This document shows positions 1 to 8,879 of a DNA stretch of 47,643 nucleotides, one piece after another. Origin of the DNA: Alphaproteobacteria bacterium HGW-Alphaproteobacteria-3 (GTDB lineage: Bacteria > Pseudomonadota > Alphaproteobacteria > Parvibaculales > Parvibaculaceae); NCBI GenBank assembly GCA_002842875.1, contig PHEF01000027.1:1-47643 (forward strand), given 5' to 3'. Below the pieces are notes generated by a model. The model did not search any database and was not told the origin of the DNA. It was given only the letters and a program-made list of their open reading frames with translations. Position 1 is the first letter of the stretch, and the number at the start of each line of letters is the position of its first letter. Made by a program: the position numbers and the translations under genes.

Positions 1-25
1 CTTCAGCAAGACCCATCTGCTTCAT
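1..25 (-). CDS. 5' end of a gene cut by the left edge, possibly an IS5-type transposase
   Basis: Only eight codons are present, reading MKQMGLAE from an ATG at 25 down to 23. A strong ribosome binding site (AGGGAGG) lies five bases upstream of this ATG on the minus strand, so it is probably a real start. Many IS5-family transposases begin with a similar Met-Lys/Arg-Gln-Met/Leu opening, which suggests a transposase. Eight residues are not enough to decide, and no terminal inverted repeat can be checked in the window. Confidence 0.3.
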
Positions 26-135
26 CGAAACCTCCCTGATGACAAAAACAGGGAATCATCAATCAACGCCTTCTGCCACCCTCTTTTGCAGAGGAATCCA
101 CAGGCGCCAGCGAAGACTTCTTCCGCAGGCTGAAA

Positions 136-579
136 GTGCTCGTCGTCGAGGACAGTGCCGAAATGCAGCGTCTTCTCGTTGCGCTTCTCGAAACGATGGG
201 CGTCACGCGCATCGTCGTGGCACGCGACGGCGGAAAAGGCCTCGCCGCCTTCGCGGCCGAATGTCCGGACATCATCGTAACCGATGGCGCCATGACGCCC
301 ATGGACGGCTACGAAATGACAAAAGCGATCCGCGCCAGCGCGAGCGGCGATGGCGCCAACCCGGATGTGCCGATCCTCATGATTTCGGGCCATGTCGGCC
401 GCGAAGAGGTCACGCATGCGCGCGACCAGGGCGTGACCGACTATCTCGCGAAGCCGCTTTCCGCCGAAACGCTCTATAAAGCGATCGTAGCCGCAGTCTC
501 GAAGCCGATACACGTCGTCGAGAAGCCCGGCTATCGCGGCCCCTCGCCCAAGCGCAGCCTCGACGCACGGCGAAGCTGA
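136..579 (+). CDS. Stand-alone response regulator receiver (CheY-like) protein
   Basis: This 147-residue protein is a single receiver domain with no output domain, so it probably passes or stores phosphoryl groups in a phosphorelay or binds a partner protein. The acidic pair is Glu5-Asp6, the likely phosphoacceptor is Asp50 in IIVTDGAMTPMDG, the switch Ser is Ser84 in LMISGH, and the conserved Lys is Lys106 in YLAKPLS. A GTG at 136 falls inside the first beta strand. The frame is open upstream to 43 but offers no better start codon, so the true N-terminus is uncertain. The tail after about residue 125 is basic and likely disordered. It faces the convergent hydrolase gene nine bases away. Its cognate kinase is not in the window. 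Confidence 0.8.
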   Translation: MLVVEDSAEMQRLLVALLETMGVTRIVVARDGGKGLAAFAAECPDIIVTDGAMTPMDGYEMTKAIRASASGDGANPDVPILMISGHVGREEVTHARDQGVTDYLAKPLSAETLYKAIVAAVSKPIHVVEKPGYRGPSPKRSLDARRS

Positions 580-587
580 GACGCCCG

Positions 588-1400
588 TCAGCACACCTCG
601 CCCAGAAACCGCTCGAACAGCGGGTTGAACCGCTCCGGCGCCTGCCAGAACGGCGAATGGCCGAGCCCGTCGAGCACATGCACCTTGCCGTCCCAGAGAT
701 TGCCGTAGTCCACCTTCTCAAGGAACGCGTTGTTCACGTAAGGCTCCGCTCCGCCCGTCACCACGGCGAGCGGCACCGCCGCCGTTTCCGCGATCTTGCG
801 CCCGTCGAGGTCGCTGCCCTCGATCGCCGATTGCAGCATCAGCGGGCGGAAGCGGCCATCCGCGCGCAACGACGCGGTGAGCATCCAGGGCTCCATCGGC
901 ACGCCCTCGCCGAGCCCGCCCTGCACCTGTGTGCGCGCGTCCTCCTCCGTGAACGTCTCCTGGAAGGTGAGGCCCATCTTGTCGGAAGGGAGAAAGGCCT
1001 CGCCCATGTCGGCGCCGCCCGCAGGCGGTGTTCCGGTAATCCAGGCTGCGGCCGCACCCGGCCAGCGCGCCAACATTTCAAGTGCCGCATGCCCGCCGAG
1101 CGACCAGCCCATGATCGTCGCCTTTTCGACACCCAGCGCATTGAGCAGCGCCATCGCAGCATCGGCAAATCCATGGATCGAATAGGTTTTTTGGGGAACC
1201 GGCGCATTCGAACTCTCGCCGTGACCCGGCAGGTCGAAGGCGATGAAGCGATAGCGGTCTGCCATCGGCGTCCCGAACTGCCGGCCGAACATTTCCTTGC
1301 AGGAGGAATTGCCGTGGATGAAGAGCACGGCCGGGCCCTGGCCGCCGCTCTCCATATAGGCGAGCGTTCCGTGTGCCGTATCGACCTTGCCCTTCTTCAT
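588..1400 (-). CDS. Alpha/beta hydrolase
   Basis: A 270-residue single-domain alpha/beta hydrolase with no signal peptide, so probably cytoplasmic. The oxyanion-hole HG motif is at about 29-30 (FIHGNSS), the nucleophile elbow GWSLGG places Ser at 100, an acidic candidate is Glu219 in TGGAEPYV, and the catalytic His is about 248 in DGLGHSPFW. The substrate cannot be read from the sequence; esterases, lactonases and C-C hydrolases share this pattern. I start it at the ATG at 1400, preceded by AGGGAAG. An in-frame ATG at 1415 is the alternative. It is divergent from the diiron protein gene, and the 174 bases between them hold an inverted repeat that could control both. Longer upstream reading of this frame is antisense to the diiron gene. 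Confidence 0.85.
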   Translation of the reverse strand: MKKGKVDTAHGTLAYMESGGQGPAVLFIHGNSSCKEMFGRQFGTPMADRYRFIAFDLPGHGESSNAPVPQKTYSIHGFADAAMALLNALGVEKATIMGWSLGGHAALEMLARWPGAAAAWITGTPPAGGADMGEAFLPSDKMGLTFQETFTEEDARTQVQGGLGEGVPMEPWMLTASLRADGRFRPLMLQSAIEGSDLDGRKIAETAAVPLAVVTGGAEPYVNNAFLEKVDYGNLWDGKVHVLDGLGHSPFWQAPERFNPLFERFLGEVC

Positions 1401-1457
1401 CCTCTTCCCTTTCATTCCCGCGGAATTCCGCCCTTTTTGTCTCAGCTTGCCGAGAAA

Positions 1458-1475
1458 AATGACGAAGGCGTCATT
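1458..1475. promoter_or_regulatory. Inverted repeat AATGACG-AAGG-CGTCATT between divergent genes
   Basis: Seven-base perfect arms around a four-base centre lie in the divergent promoter region between the hydrolase and diiron-protein genes. The form fits a dimeric repressor operator, for example of the TetR type. A T-rich stretch follows on the plus strand, so a weak terminator is an alternative. No regulator gene is adjacent. Confidence 0.3.
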
Positions 1476-1574
1476 ATTTTTTGCATCCGTTAACCCTCGG
1501 ACATATATTGATATTCGAGGAACCGGGAGCCGGAGGCTAGTGCCTTTCTGCCTCCCTTCGAGGCAGGAGGAGCC

Positions 1575-2711
1575 ATGACCAGCAAGATCACGACCAACAT
1601 CACTGTCGATTCGGCCTATGAGGCGGTGGCGCCTGACGACTTCCCCGCAATGATGGAAGTGGACCGCTACGGCAAGCGCTCCACCGCTTTCGACAAGATC
1701 ATCTCCGCGACCCATGACCATTTCTGGGACCCGCAGGACAAGAAGTATGTCGACTTCTCCGCGCCATTCGACATGGAAAACGAGTACCTCGTCGATCCCG
1801 ACGTCTTTGCCGACCTGAAAACCGCCGTTGCCGACAAGCTCGACGAGAAACAGAAGATCAAGCTCGTCAATCTCGACACGCAGTGGTCGCTGTCCTCCAT
1901 CCTTCACGGTGAAGCGGGTGCGCTCGCGCTGTCGGCCAGCCTCTGTCATATCCTGAAGGATCCGGGCGCACAGGAATACGCCGCCAACCAGACGCGCGAG
2001 GAAGCGCGCCACGTCGCGGGCTTCTCCAACTACATCAAGGCGCGCTGGGGCAAGCCCGTTCCCGTCGGTCCCGCCCTCGGCAACGTCCTCACCGAGCTTG
2101 TCAATTCGCCGCTCGTCTGGAAGAAGCTCGTCGGCATGCAGATGCTCGTCGAAGGCCTTGCAATGGGCGCCTTTGCGACCTTCTACAAATATGGCCGCGA
2201 CCCTCTCATGGTGAAGCTGATGCAACTCACCATGACGGACGAGGCTTTCCACCACAAATTCGGCAAGATCTGGGCCGACCGCACCATCCCCAACCTCAAC
2301 GAAGAACAGCGCAACGCGATCGAGGACTGGGCCTGGGAAGTCTTCCAGGTGCTCCTCTTCAATCTCGGCTCGCCTGAGCAGAAGAAGCACATCTATGCCG
2401 CTGTCGGCCTCGACTGGGAATGGGTGCAGGGCGCCTTCATGGAAGCCATGACCGACGCCAACATCCGCGAGGAGATGCAGGAATCGACCAACATCTTCCG
2501 TGTCCTGATCAAGACTCTCCTGAAGGCAGGCATCATCACCGACCGCACCGCCATGAACTACGCTGCCTTCATCGACATGAAGGAACTCTACGGCGAAGGC
2601 GACCGCATGATCGGCGACGACATCGCCGAAGAAGGCATCAAGCTGCTCCGCCAGATCAACGGTCAGGGCGGCGGCGCCTACTCCCTCGACCGCATGTCGG
2701 CCGCCGAGTAA
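1575..2711 (+). CDS. Ferritin-like (R2-like) diiron protein, probable oxidase or oxygenase
   Basis: A 378-residue soluble protein of the ferritin/ribonucleotide reductase R2 superfamily. A full carboxylate-bridged diiron ligand set can be read: Glu113, the EExRH motif with Glu143 and His146, Glu193 in LVEGLAMG, and Glu223 with His226/227 in TDEAFHH. The spacing of two E/ExxH half-sites on a four-helix bundle is the family hallmark. Such proteins activate O2 for hydroxylation, desaturation or radical generation. It is not a standard NrdB, because no nrdA or nrdB partner is nearby. A strong GGAGGAG site precedes the ATG and lies next to a small hairpin (CTGCCT...AGGCAG). A strong terminator follows, so it is transcribed alone. 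The substrate is unknown; neighbours suggest lipid or hydrophobic-compound metabolism. Confidence 0.8.
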   Translation: MTSKITTNITVDSAYEAVAPDDFPAMMEVDRYGKRSTAFDKIISATHDHFWDPQDKKYVDFSAPFDMENEYLVDPDVFADLKTAVADKLDEKQKIKLVNLDTQWSLSSILHGEAGALALSASLCHILKDPGAQEYAANQTREEARHVAGFSNYIKARWGKPVPVGPALGNVLTELVNSPLVWKKLVGMQMLVEGLAMGAFATFYKYGRDPLMVKLMQLTMTDEAFHHKFGKIWADRTIPNLNEEQRNAIEDWAWEVFQVLLFNLGSPEQKKHIYAAVGLDWEWVQGAFMEAMTDANIREEMQESTNIFRVLIKTLLKAGIITDRTAMNYAAFIDMKELYGEGDRMIGDDIAEEGIKLLRQINGQGGGAYSLDRMSAAE

Positions 2712-2736
2712 CGGCACTTCTCATCGAACGAAACGA

Positions 2737-2765
2737 GGGCGGCAACTCCGGTTGCCGCCCTTTTT
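2737..2765 (+). terminator. Rho-independent terminator after the diiron gene
   Basis: A ten-base perfect stem (GGGCGGCAAC / GTTGCCGCCC) with loop TCCG is followed by five T residues. Confidence 0.95.
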
Positions 2766-2927
2766 CATTCGGTCTCGCCGCCCTTGCGCTCCGGCCGCGC
2801 CCCCAATCCAGAACGGCAGAAATCAACCATTTTCGCAGCCTGAGCGATCACACACTCTTGTACCTGACGCAGCGTCGCGCGTGCTATTCTGATCCCGGTC
2901 GGCGAATTCGCTTCCGAGGTCTCCTGC

Positions 2928-3830
2928 ATGCCTGGGCTAGGCGGCGCGATGGGTCGTATGAGGGGTTACCGGATGCCGGCGGCGGGACTGCTCCTGCTGG
3001 CGGGCCTTTCCTGTTCGCCAACCCCTTCAAGTGCCAATATTTTCGGACAGGACGACCGGCGCGACATCGCCATTGAAGACGCACTTTCCGGCGTCGGCAC
3101 CATCGTCTGCGAGGGCACGACGCGGCGCCCGACCGCCGCCCTTGTCACGCTGAAGGGCGTTTCCTCCCGCGCGGACATCATCGCAACCGTCGCCCACGCC
3201 TTTATCGGCTCCAATGACCGGCGGCTCAGCGCCTGCGAATTCTGGCCGGGCGCAGACCCCGCCCTCGCCGCCCGCATCGTTTATCTGGAGACGGGCACGC
3301 TCTCACCGGAAGGCAACTGGCATAACGACTGGGCCGTCGCGAGACTGGACCGGCGGCTGCCGGAAAGCCTGTCCCGGCTCCGGCCTCGCATGCTGGACGA
3401 AAAACAGGCGGAGATGAAACGTGCCCGCCGCGCACAATTCCTGCTTGCCGGTCACAATGGCGAACGCGGGCCCCTGCAGATCTCCGAGCGCTGCGGCCCC
3501 GTCGCGAAAGCGTACTCCGACCTCAATGGTTTCGATCACCGCGTCTTCAATCACGATTGCGACATGATGCCGGGCTGGTCCGGCGGCCCCCTTATCCTCA
3601 GGGAAGACGGCATCGACTACCTGATCGCCGTCAATTCGACGGAGGTGAATGCCATCACCCACATTTCCGGCCGCCCCTACAATGGCCGCATGAACCCGAA
3701 CACCGCCGTTCGCGTCGATGGCCGCTTCCATCGGACACTGGAAAGATTGTTGAAATCGGACGCCCCCGGCGGCACGGCCTTTCGCTGCCTTGTCGCGAGC
3801 ATGGGCGACGCCCCCGCCCTTCCTTGCTGA
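2928..3830 (+). CDS. Exported trypsin-like serine protease
   Basis: A 300-residue protein with an N-terminal hydrophobic segment (about residues 16-28) that acts as a signal peptide or anchor, so it works in the periplasm or envelope. The chymotrypsin-fold triad is visible: His90 in TVAHAF, Asp134 in HNDWAVARL and Ser218 in MPGWSGGPL. Extra cysteines (61, 103, 189, 211) could form disulfides. It has no PDZ domain, so it is not a DegP-type protease. The first ATG at 2928 has GAGG eight bases upstream; in-frame ATGs at 2949, 2958 and 2973 could be the true start, and the last gives the most typical signal peptide. No partner gene is adjacent, so the target is unknown. Confidence 0.7.
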   Translation: MPGLGGAMGRMRGYRMPAAGLLLLAGLSCSPTPSSANIFGQDDRRDIAIEDALSGVGTIVCEGTTRRPTAALVTLKGVSSRADIIATVAHAFIGSNDRRLSACEFWPGADPALAARIVYLETGTLSPEGNWHNDWAVARLDRRLPESLSRLRPRMLDEKQAEMKRARRAQFLLAGHNGERGPLQISERCGPVAKAYSDLNGFDHRVFNHDCDMMPGWSGGPLILREDGIDYLIAVNSTEVNAITHISGRPYNGRMNPNTAVRVDGRFHRTLERLLKSDAPGGTAFRCLVASMGDAPALPC

Positions 3831-3955
3831 TGGAACGTAGCGTCGGCTTGGGTCTGGCAGGATGCGGATGACCGCTCCGCAATTCGCTGTATATTGTCCG
3901 GCAAAAGAATGGGCCCCGCTGGGGCTGAACAAAACCGGTTTCTGGGAGGACACCA

Positions 3956-5566
3956 ATGCCTTGGAATTTCGGGGATATCCTCGACGCGATCTCACCCGTT
4001 CTGCCGCAGGACGCACCCGCGCTCGTGCATGGCGAGCGCCGTATCACCTGGGGCGAGACGACGAAACGGTCGAACAATCTTGCCCGCGCGCTGATCGAAC
4101 GCGGTGCGAAGCCCGGCGACAAGGTCGCCTTCTACATGCGCAACCGGCCGGAATATACCGAGCTGCTGGCCGCCTGCTACAAGGCGCGGCTGACGCATGT
4201 GAACGTCAACTATCGCTACAAGCCGGATGAGGTCTTCTACATCTTCGACAATTCGGACGCGCAAACCGTCGTCTATGGCAGCGAGTTCCGCGAAACGATC
4301 GATGAAATCCGGCCGCGTCTCTCGAAGGTGCAGACCTTCGTCGAAGTAAACGATGGCGGCGACATCGCTTCCTTCGCCGAACGCTATGAAGACCTCGCCA
4401 CTACCGGCAGCGGCGAAATGCTCGACATCAAGCGTTCGCCCGACGACATGCTCTTCATCTATACGGGCGGCACGACAGGGATGCCCAAAGGCGTGATGTG
4501 GACGCATAACGACCTGCGCGAGGTGCAGCTCTCGGCACTGCGCCGCCTCGGCCCCGTTCCCGAAACGCTCGACGCGCTCATTGCCTCGATCAAGGAAGCC
4601 GGCCCCGCCGGCCCCATGATCCCGGCCTGCCCGCTGATGCACGGCACCGGTCTCCTCACCGCGAACGGCAACTTGCTTTCGGGCGGCTGCGTGGTGACGC
4701 TCGACAGTGTGTCGCTCGATCCGCATGAACTCTGGACCGCCGTCGACCGCAACAAGGTGCAGCAGGTCGCCATCGTGGGCGACGCCTTCGCGAAACCCTT
4801 GCTGCGTGCGCTGGAAGAGGCGCCGGGCAAATACGACCTTTCCTCCATCGTGACGATCATCTCGTCGGGCGTCATGTGGTCCACGGAAGTGAAGCGCGGC
4901 CTTCTGCAGCACATGCCGAATGCCATCATGACCGACAGTTTCGGTGCCTCGGAAGCGGTCGGTCTCGGCTCTTCGTTGATGACGAAGGACGGCGAGATCG
5001 CCACGGCGAAATTCCAGATCGGCGAACGCTGCAAGGTCTTCGACGAATACGACGAGCCCGTTGTGCCGGGCTCCGGCAAGCCGGGCTTCATCGCTCTCGG
5101 CGCGCCAATCCCGGTTGGCTACTACAAGGATCCCGAAAAGAGTGCCAAGACCTTCAAGACTGTGCGGGGCGAACGCTACTCGATCCCCGGCGACTGGTGT
5201 CTTGTCGAGCCGGACGGCACGCTGACGCTGCTCGGCCGTGGATCGGTCTGCATCAATACGGCAGGCGAGAAGGTCTACCCTGAAGAAGTCGAGGAAGTGC
5301 TGAAGACGCATCCCGCCATCGAGGATGCGCTCGTCATCGGCCTTCCCGACGAGAAGTGGGGGCAGGCCGTCACCGGCGTCGTAAAGCTCAGCAACGGGGC
5401 GAGCTTCGACGAGGAAGCGCTGCGCGCCCATGTCCGCGACAAGCTTGCCGGCTACAAGACGCCGAAGCGCATTGTCGTCGGCACCGTCCCCTTCCGCGCA
5501 CCGAACGGCAAAGCCGACTACAAGGGCGTGACCGAGTTCGCAAAGCAGATACTGGGCGCGGCCTGA
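3956..5566 (+). CDS. Acyl-CoA synthetase (AMP-forming), FadD19/FadD17-like
   Basis: A 536-residue ANL-superfamily ligase that activates a carboxylic acid to its CoA thioester through an acyl-adenylate. The phosphate-binding loop YTGGTTGMPKGV is at 169-180, the A5 region is SFGASEAVG, the hinge/A8 region is GRGSVCINTAGEKVYPEEVEE, and the catalytic lysine is about Lys519 in APNGKADY. The A8 wording resembles the FadD19/FadD17 group, which handles branched or steroid side-chain acids in actinobacteria; that substrate assignment is inference. GGGAGGA five bases before the ATG fixes the start. A terminator follows, so it is not in one transcript with the two dehydrogenases, though a shared pathway is likely. 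Confidence 0.85.
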   Translation: MPWNFGDILDAISPVLPQDAPALVHGERRITWGETTKRSNNLARALIERGAKPGDKVAFYMRNRPEYTELLAACYKARLTHVNVNYRYKPDEVFYIFDNSDAQTVVYGSEFRETIDEIRPRLSKVQTFVEVNDGGDIASFAERYEDLATTGSGEMLDIKRSPDDMLFIYTGGTTGMPKGVMWTHNDLREVQLSALRRLGPVPETLDALIASIKEAGPAGPMIPACPLMHGTGLLTANGNLLSGGCVVTLDSVSLDPHELWTAVDRNKVQQVAIVGDAFAKPLLRALEEAPGKYDLSSIVTIISSGVMWSTEVKRGLLQHMPNAIMTDSFGASEAVGLGSSLMTKDGEIATAKFQIGERCKVFDEYDEPVVPGSGKPGFIALGAPIPVGYYKDPEKSAKTFKTVRGERYSIPGDWCLVEPDGTLTLLGRGSVCINTAGEKVYPEEVEEVLKTHPAIEDALVIGLPDEKWGQAVTGVVKLSNGASFDEEALRAHVRDKLAGYKTPKRIVVGTVPFRAPNGKADYKGVTEFAKQILGAA

Positions 5567-5592
5567 TTTTCACCTCCCGCTACGGGACGACG

Positions 5593-5626
5593 AAGGGCCG
5601 GTCTTCGCGACCGGCCCTTTCTTTTT
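5593..5626 (+). terminator. Rho-independent terminator after the acyl-CoA synthetase
   Basis: An eleven-base perfect stem (AAGGGCCGGTC / GACCGGCCCTT) with a five-base loop is followed by a T-rich run. Confidence 0.95.
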
Positions 5627-5709
5627 GTCCAGGCGGCACGCATCGCCGATGCCGGTTGCCACGGCGGGGGCGGCTGATATTCTGTCAGCCAAGGAAACCC
5701 ATTGAACGA

Positions 5710-6915
5710 ATGAGAAAACAGATGGAAGCGCTCGACAAATTCCGTCAGGAAATCAAGGCATGGCTGGAGGAGAATTGCCCCCCATCCATGCGGACGCCGA
5801 TGCCGGAAGAAGAAACGGTCTGGGGCGGACGGAATGCCAGGTTTACCAACCCGGACGCGAAGCTCTGGCTTGACCGCATGGCCGCGCGCGGCTGGACCGC
5901 GCCAACCTGGCCGAAGGAATATGGCGGCGGCGGCCTGACCAGGGACGAGAACCTCGTCCTCCAGCAAGAACTGCGACGCATCAAGGCGCGGCCTCCGCTT
6001 TCGAGCTTCGGCCTCTGGATGCTCGGACCGGCGCTTCTTGAATTCGCCAACGAGGAACAGAAGAAGGAGCACCTGCCGAAGATCGTCCGCGGCGAAATCC
6101 GCTGGTGCCAGGGCTATTCCGAGCCGGGCGCAGGGTCCGACCTCGCCGGTCTTCAGACGAAATGCGAAGACAAGGGCGACCATTATCTCGTCAACGGCCA
6201 GAAAATCTGGACGTCTTATGCCGACAAGGCCGACTGGATATTCTGCCTCGTGCGCACGGACCCGACGACGAAGCATGACGGCATAAGCTTCCTGCTCTTC
6301 GACATGATGTCGCCCGGCGTCGAGGCGCGGCCCATCACGATGATTTCAGGTGCCTCGCCCTTCTGCGAAACCTTCTTCACCGATGTGAAGGTGCCGAAGA
6401 AAAATCTTGTCGGCGAACTCAACAAGGGCTGGACCATCGCAAAGCGCCTGCTGCAACACGAGCGCGAGATGATCTCGGGCATGGGCCTGGGTGGTGTCGG
6501 CGCAGGCGGCGGCATCGGAAGTCTCGAGCAGGTGGCGAAGGACTATTTTGGCGAAACCGGCGGACGGATCGCCGGCCCTTCGCTCCGCGACCACATCACG
6601 CGCCAGAAAATGGACAGCAAGGCCTTTGCGCTCACGATGCAACGCTCGGCCGAGGAAGCGAAAGCCGGCCAGGGCCCCGGCGCGGCAAGTTCGATCTTCA
6701 AATATTACGGCACGGAGCTGAACAAGCGCCGTTACGAACTTCTGCTCGAATTGATGGGCACCAGGGCACTTGGATGGGAAGGCGACGGTTTCGATGACGG
6801 CGAAATCAACGTGACCCGTTCATGGCTGCGTTCCAAGGGCAATTCGATCGAAGGCGGCACGAGCGAGGTTCAGCTCAACGTCGTCTCGAAACGCGTCCTC
6901 GGCCTGCCCGACTAG
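5710..6915 (+). CDS. Acyl-CoA dehydrogenase, larger member of an adjacent pair
   Basis: A 401-residue flavoprotein of the acyl-CoA dehydrogenase family, catalysing alpha-beta desaturation of an acyl-CoA with electrons passed to ETF. The FAD/substrate signature is GYSEPGAGSDLAGL, and the C-terminal helix carries GNSIEGGTSEVQ, the variant found in FadE17/FadE26-like enzymes. The start at 5710 is chosen because the dehydrogenase N-terminal helix begins with this Met; an ATG at 5722 is in frame. The earlier part of the open frame, back to 5356, overlaps the synthetase and is not coding. The second dehydrogenase follows 82 bases downstream on the same strand, which suggests a heteromeric enzyme. 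Confidence 0.9.
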   Translation: MRKQMEALDKFRQEIKAWLEENCPPSMRTPMPEEETVWGGRNARFTNPDAKLWLDRMAARGWTAPTWPKEYGGGGLTRDENLVLQQELRRIKARPPLSSFGLWMLGPALLEFANEEQKKEHLPKIVRGEIRWCQGYSEPGAGSDLAGLQTKCEDKGDHYLVNGQKIWTSYADKADWIFCLVRTDPTTKHDGISFLLFDMMSPGVEARPITMISGASPFCETFFTDVKVPKKNLVGELNKGWTIAKRLLQHEREMISGMGLGGVGAGGGIGSLEQVAKDYFGETGGRIAGPSLRDHITRQKMDSKAFALTMQRSAEEAKAGQGPGAASSIFKYYGTELNKRRYELLLELMGTRALGWEGDGFDDGEINVTRSWLRSKGNSIEGGTSEVQLNVVSKRVLGLPD

Positions 6916-6997
6916 ACCGCAGCAGATTGAAACAGGCCCCGCGCGAAATGAGTTGCGGGACAAAAGCATCTTGAAACAACAAGAATTCCGGGACGAA

Positions 6998-8137
6998 ATG
7001 GCACTTGTACTCACCGAGGAACAGCAACTTCTCCGCGACACGGCAACGCAATTTTTCCAGGAACGTCTGCCGATCGCCAACCTGCGCAAACTGCGCGACA
7101 CGAAGGACGCATCCGGTTTCGACCGGGGAGCCTGGAAGGAAATGTCCGATCTCGGCTTTGCCGGGATCATGATCTCCGAGAAATACGGCGGTACGGATTT
7201 CGGTCCGGTCGGCCTCGGCCTCGTCCTCGAACAGGCGGGGCGGACGCTTGCCGCGAGCCCGCTCATCTCGACAGTGCTTCTCTGTGGGTCGGCAGTACAG
7301 CTTGCGGGCAACGCCACGCAACGCCAGGACATTCTCTCGGCGATTGCCGCCGGCGACCGGATTATGGCGCTGGCGATCGAAGAAGGCCCGCACCACAACC
7401 CGGCCCGCATCGCGACGAAGGCGACACCGGACGGAAACTCCTATCGCATCTCGGGCTCGAAGACATTCGTGCTCGACGGTCATGTTGCCGACCAGCTCAT
7501 CGTCGTCGCGCGAACGGCGGGCGAAGAATCCGACCGCTCCGGCATCACCCTCTTTCTCGTCGATCCAAAATCGGAAGGCGTGAAGATCACACGCACTCTG
7601 ATGGTGGACAGCCGCAACGCCGCCAACATCGAATTCAGCAACGTTGCCGTACCGAGTTCCGCCGTTCTCGGATCGGTCGACGGTGGCAATGACGTGCTGG
7701 AACAGGTGCTCGATATTGCGCGCATCGGGCTCTCGGCCGAGATGCTCGGCCTCGTGCAGCAGACGTTCGATACCACCCTCGCCTATCTCAAGGAACGCAA
7801 GCAGTTCGGCAAGGTGATCGGCTCGTTCCAGGCGTTGCAGCACCGCATGGCGGCGCTCTTTGCGGAAATCGAACTTTGCCGCTCGGTGGTGCTCGACGCC
7901 TTGTCCGCCATCGAGGACCGGCGCAACGACGTCCCCCAGATCGCGAGCATCGCCAAGGCGCGCCTCTCCGAGATATCGACGCTGATGACGAATGAGGGGT
8001 TGCAGATGCATGGCGGCATGGGCATGACGGACCAGTTCGATGTCGGTCTCTACATGAAACGCGCCCGCGTCGCCGCCGCAAGCTTCGGCGACGCCAATTT
8101 TCACCGCGAGCGCTACGCAACGCTCGAAGGTTACTGA
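6998..8137 (+). CDS. Acyl-CoA dehydrogenase, second member of the pair
   Basis: A 379-residue acyl-CoA dehydrogenase-fold protein starting MALVLTEEQQ. It keeps the central domain and the helix QMHGGMGMTDQFDVG. Its C-terminus reads SFGDANFHRERYA where the usual EGTSEIQ-like segment would be, as in the FadE28/FadE27 type of partner subunit. In the mycobacterial steroid pathway such pairs form alpha2beta2 tetramers with only one complete active-site set per pair; applying this here is inference. The ATG at 6998 is preferred to the TTG at 6953, because it matches the family N-terminus. It probably shares a transcript with the upstream dehydrogenase. Confidence 0.85.
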   Translation: MALVLTEEQQLLRDTATQFFQERLPIANLRKLRDTKDASGFDRGAWKEMSDLGFAGIMISEKYGGTDFGPVGLGLVLEQAGRTLAASPLISTVLLCGSAVQLAGNATQRQDILSAIAAGDRIMALAIEEGPHHNPARIATKATPDGNSYRISGSKTFVLDGHVADQLIVVARTAGEESDRSGITLFLVDPKSEGVKITRTLMVDSRNAANIEFSNVAVPSSAVLGSVDGGNDVLEQVLDIARIGLSAEMLGLVQQTFDTTLAYLKERKQFGKVIGSFQALQHRMAALFAEIELCRSVVLDALSAIEDRRNDVPQIASIAKARLSEISTLMTNEGLQMHGGMGMTDQFDVGLYMKRARVAAASFGDANFHRERYATLEGY

Positions 8138-8200
8138 ACCTGGATTGGCCGGGGCTCTGCTCCGGCCGTTCCGGCAAAGGCATCACCCCGGGAAGTACGA

Positions 8201-8869
8201 ATGCAGCGTTGGTGGAAACGGTTTTCGATCTCTTTTGCGGCATTGGGCATGATTGCCTTGTCCGCCCAACCTTCTGTGGCGCATCCGCATGTCTTTATCG
8301 ACATGAAGACGGAGTTTCGCCTTGACGGCAAGGGACGCCTCGAAGCGCTCCGTATCACCTGGATATTCGACGAATTCTACTCCGCATACGCCGTCGACGG
8401 TGCGCCGAAAGAAAATGGCGCCTACGACGAAAAATATCTGGCGTCTCTGGCCGAAGAGAATTTGAAGAACCTGGCGGAGTGGAACTATTTTGCGGAAGTA
8501 ACGGCCGGAGGCGCGCCTGTCGAAACCGGCGAAGCGCTCGACGGCCTGTCCACCTGGAACGAGGAAACGGGGCGTCTCTCGCTTACCTTCACCCTGCCTC
8601 TGGGTGTGCCGCAAGCGGCCACGGCCGGTGCCCCCGTCAACGTCCGGATTTTCGATCCGAGCTACTACATCACCATCGACTATGTTTCCGACGATCCCGT
8701 TTCGCTGGCGGGCGGGCCGCATCGAGGCTGCTCGGTCGCGATCGACGTGCCCCAAGTCGAGCAGGTCTGGACGTCCCTCCCGGAAAGCGCCTTCACCAAC
8801 CCGGACAGCCGGCTCGGCGCCAACTTCGCATCGACGGCGACGCTTGGCTGCACGCCGGAAAAATCGTGA
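8201..8869 (+). CDS. DUF1007 periplasmic protein, partner of a nickel/cobalt exporter
   Basis: A 222-residue protein with a clear signal peptide ending near PSVAHPHVF. The mature protein starts with the His-rich HPHVFID motif typical of DUF1007, a family found almost always beside RcnA/NreB-type transporters. Cys181 and Cys217 in the mature part could form a disulfide. The gene ends ten bases before the transporter, so the two are cotranscribed. The protein probably binds or delivers metal in the periplasm, but this has not been fixed for the family. The ATG at 8201 has a GGGAAG site upstream. Confidence 0.85.
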   Translation: MQRWWKRFSISFAALGMIALSAQPSVAHPHVFIDMKTEFRLDGKGRLEALRITWIFDEFYSAYAVDGAPKENGAYDEKYLASLAEENLKNLAEWNYFAEVTAGGAPVETGEALDGLSTWNEETGRLSLTFTLPLGVPQAATAGAPVNVRIFDPSYYITIDYVSDDPVSLAGGPHRGCSVAIDVPQVEQVWTSLPESAFTNPDSRLGANFASTATLGCTPEKS

Positions 8870-8879
8870 CGGAAAATCC

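Noticed and set aside
1401..2717. Upstream extension of the hydrolase frame to a 709-residue protein
   Set aside because: It is antisense to the diiron gene, which has clear metal-binding motifs; the hydrolase itself begins near 1400.
3992..5431. Minus-strand open frame opposite the acyl-CoA synthetase
   Set aside because: A shadow of high-GC coding sequence; the plus strand has all ligase motifs.
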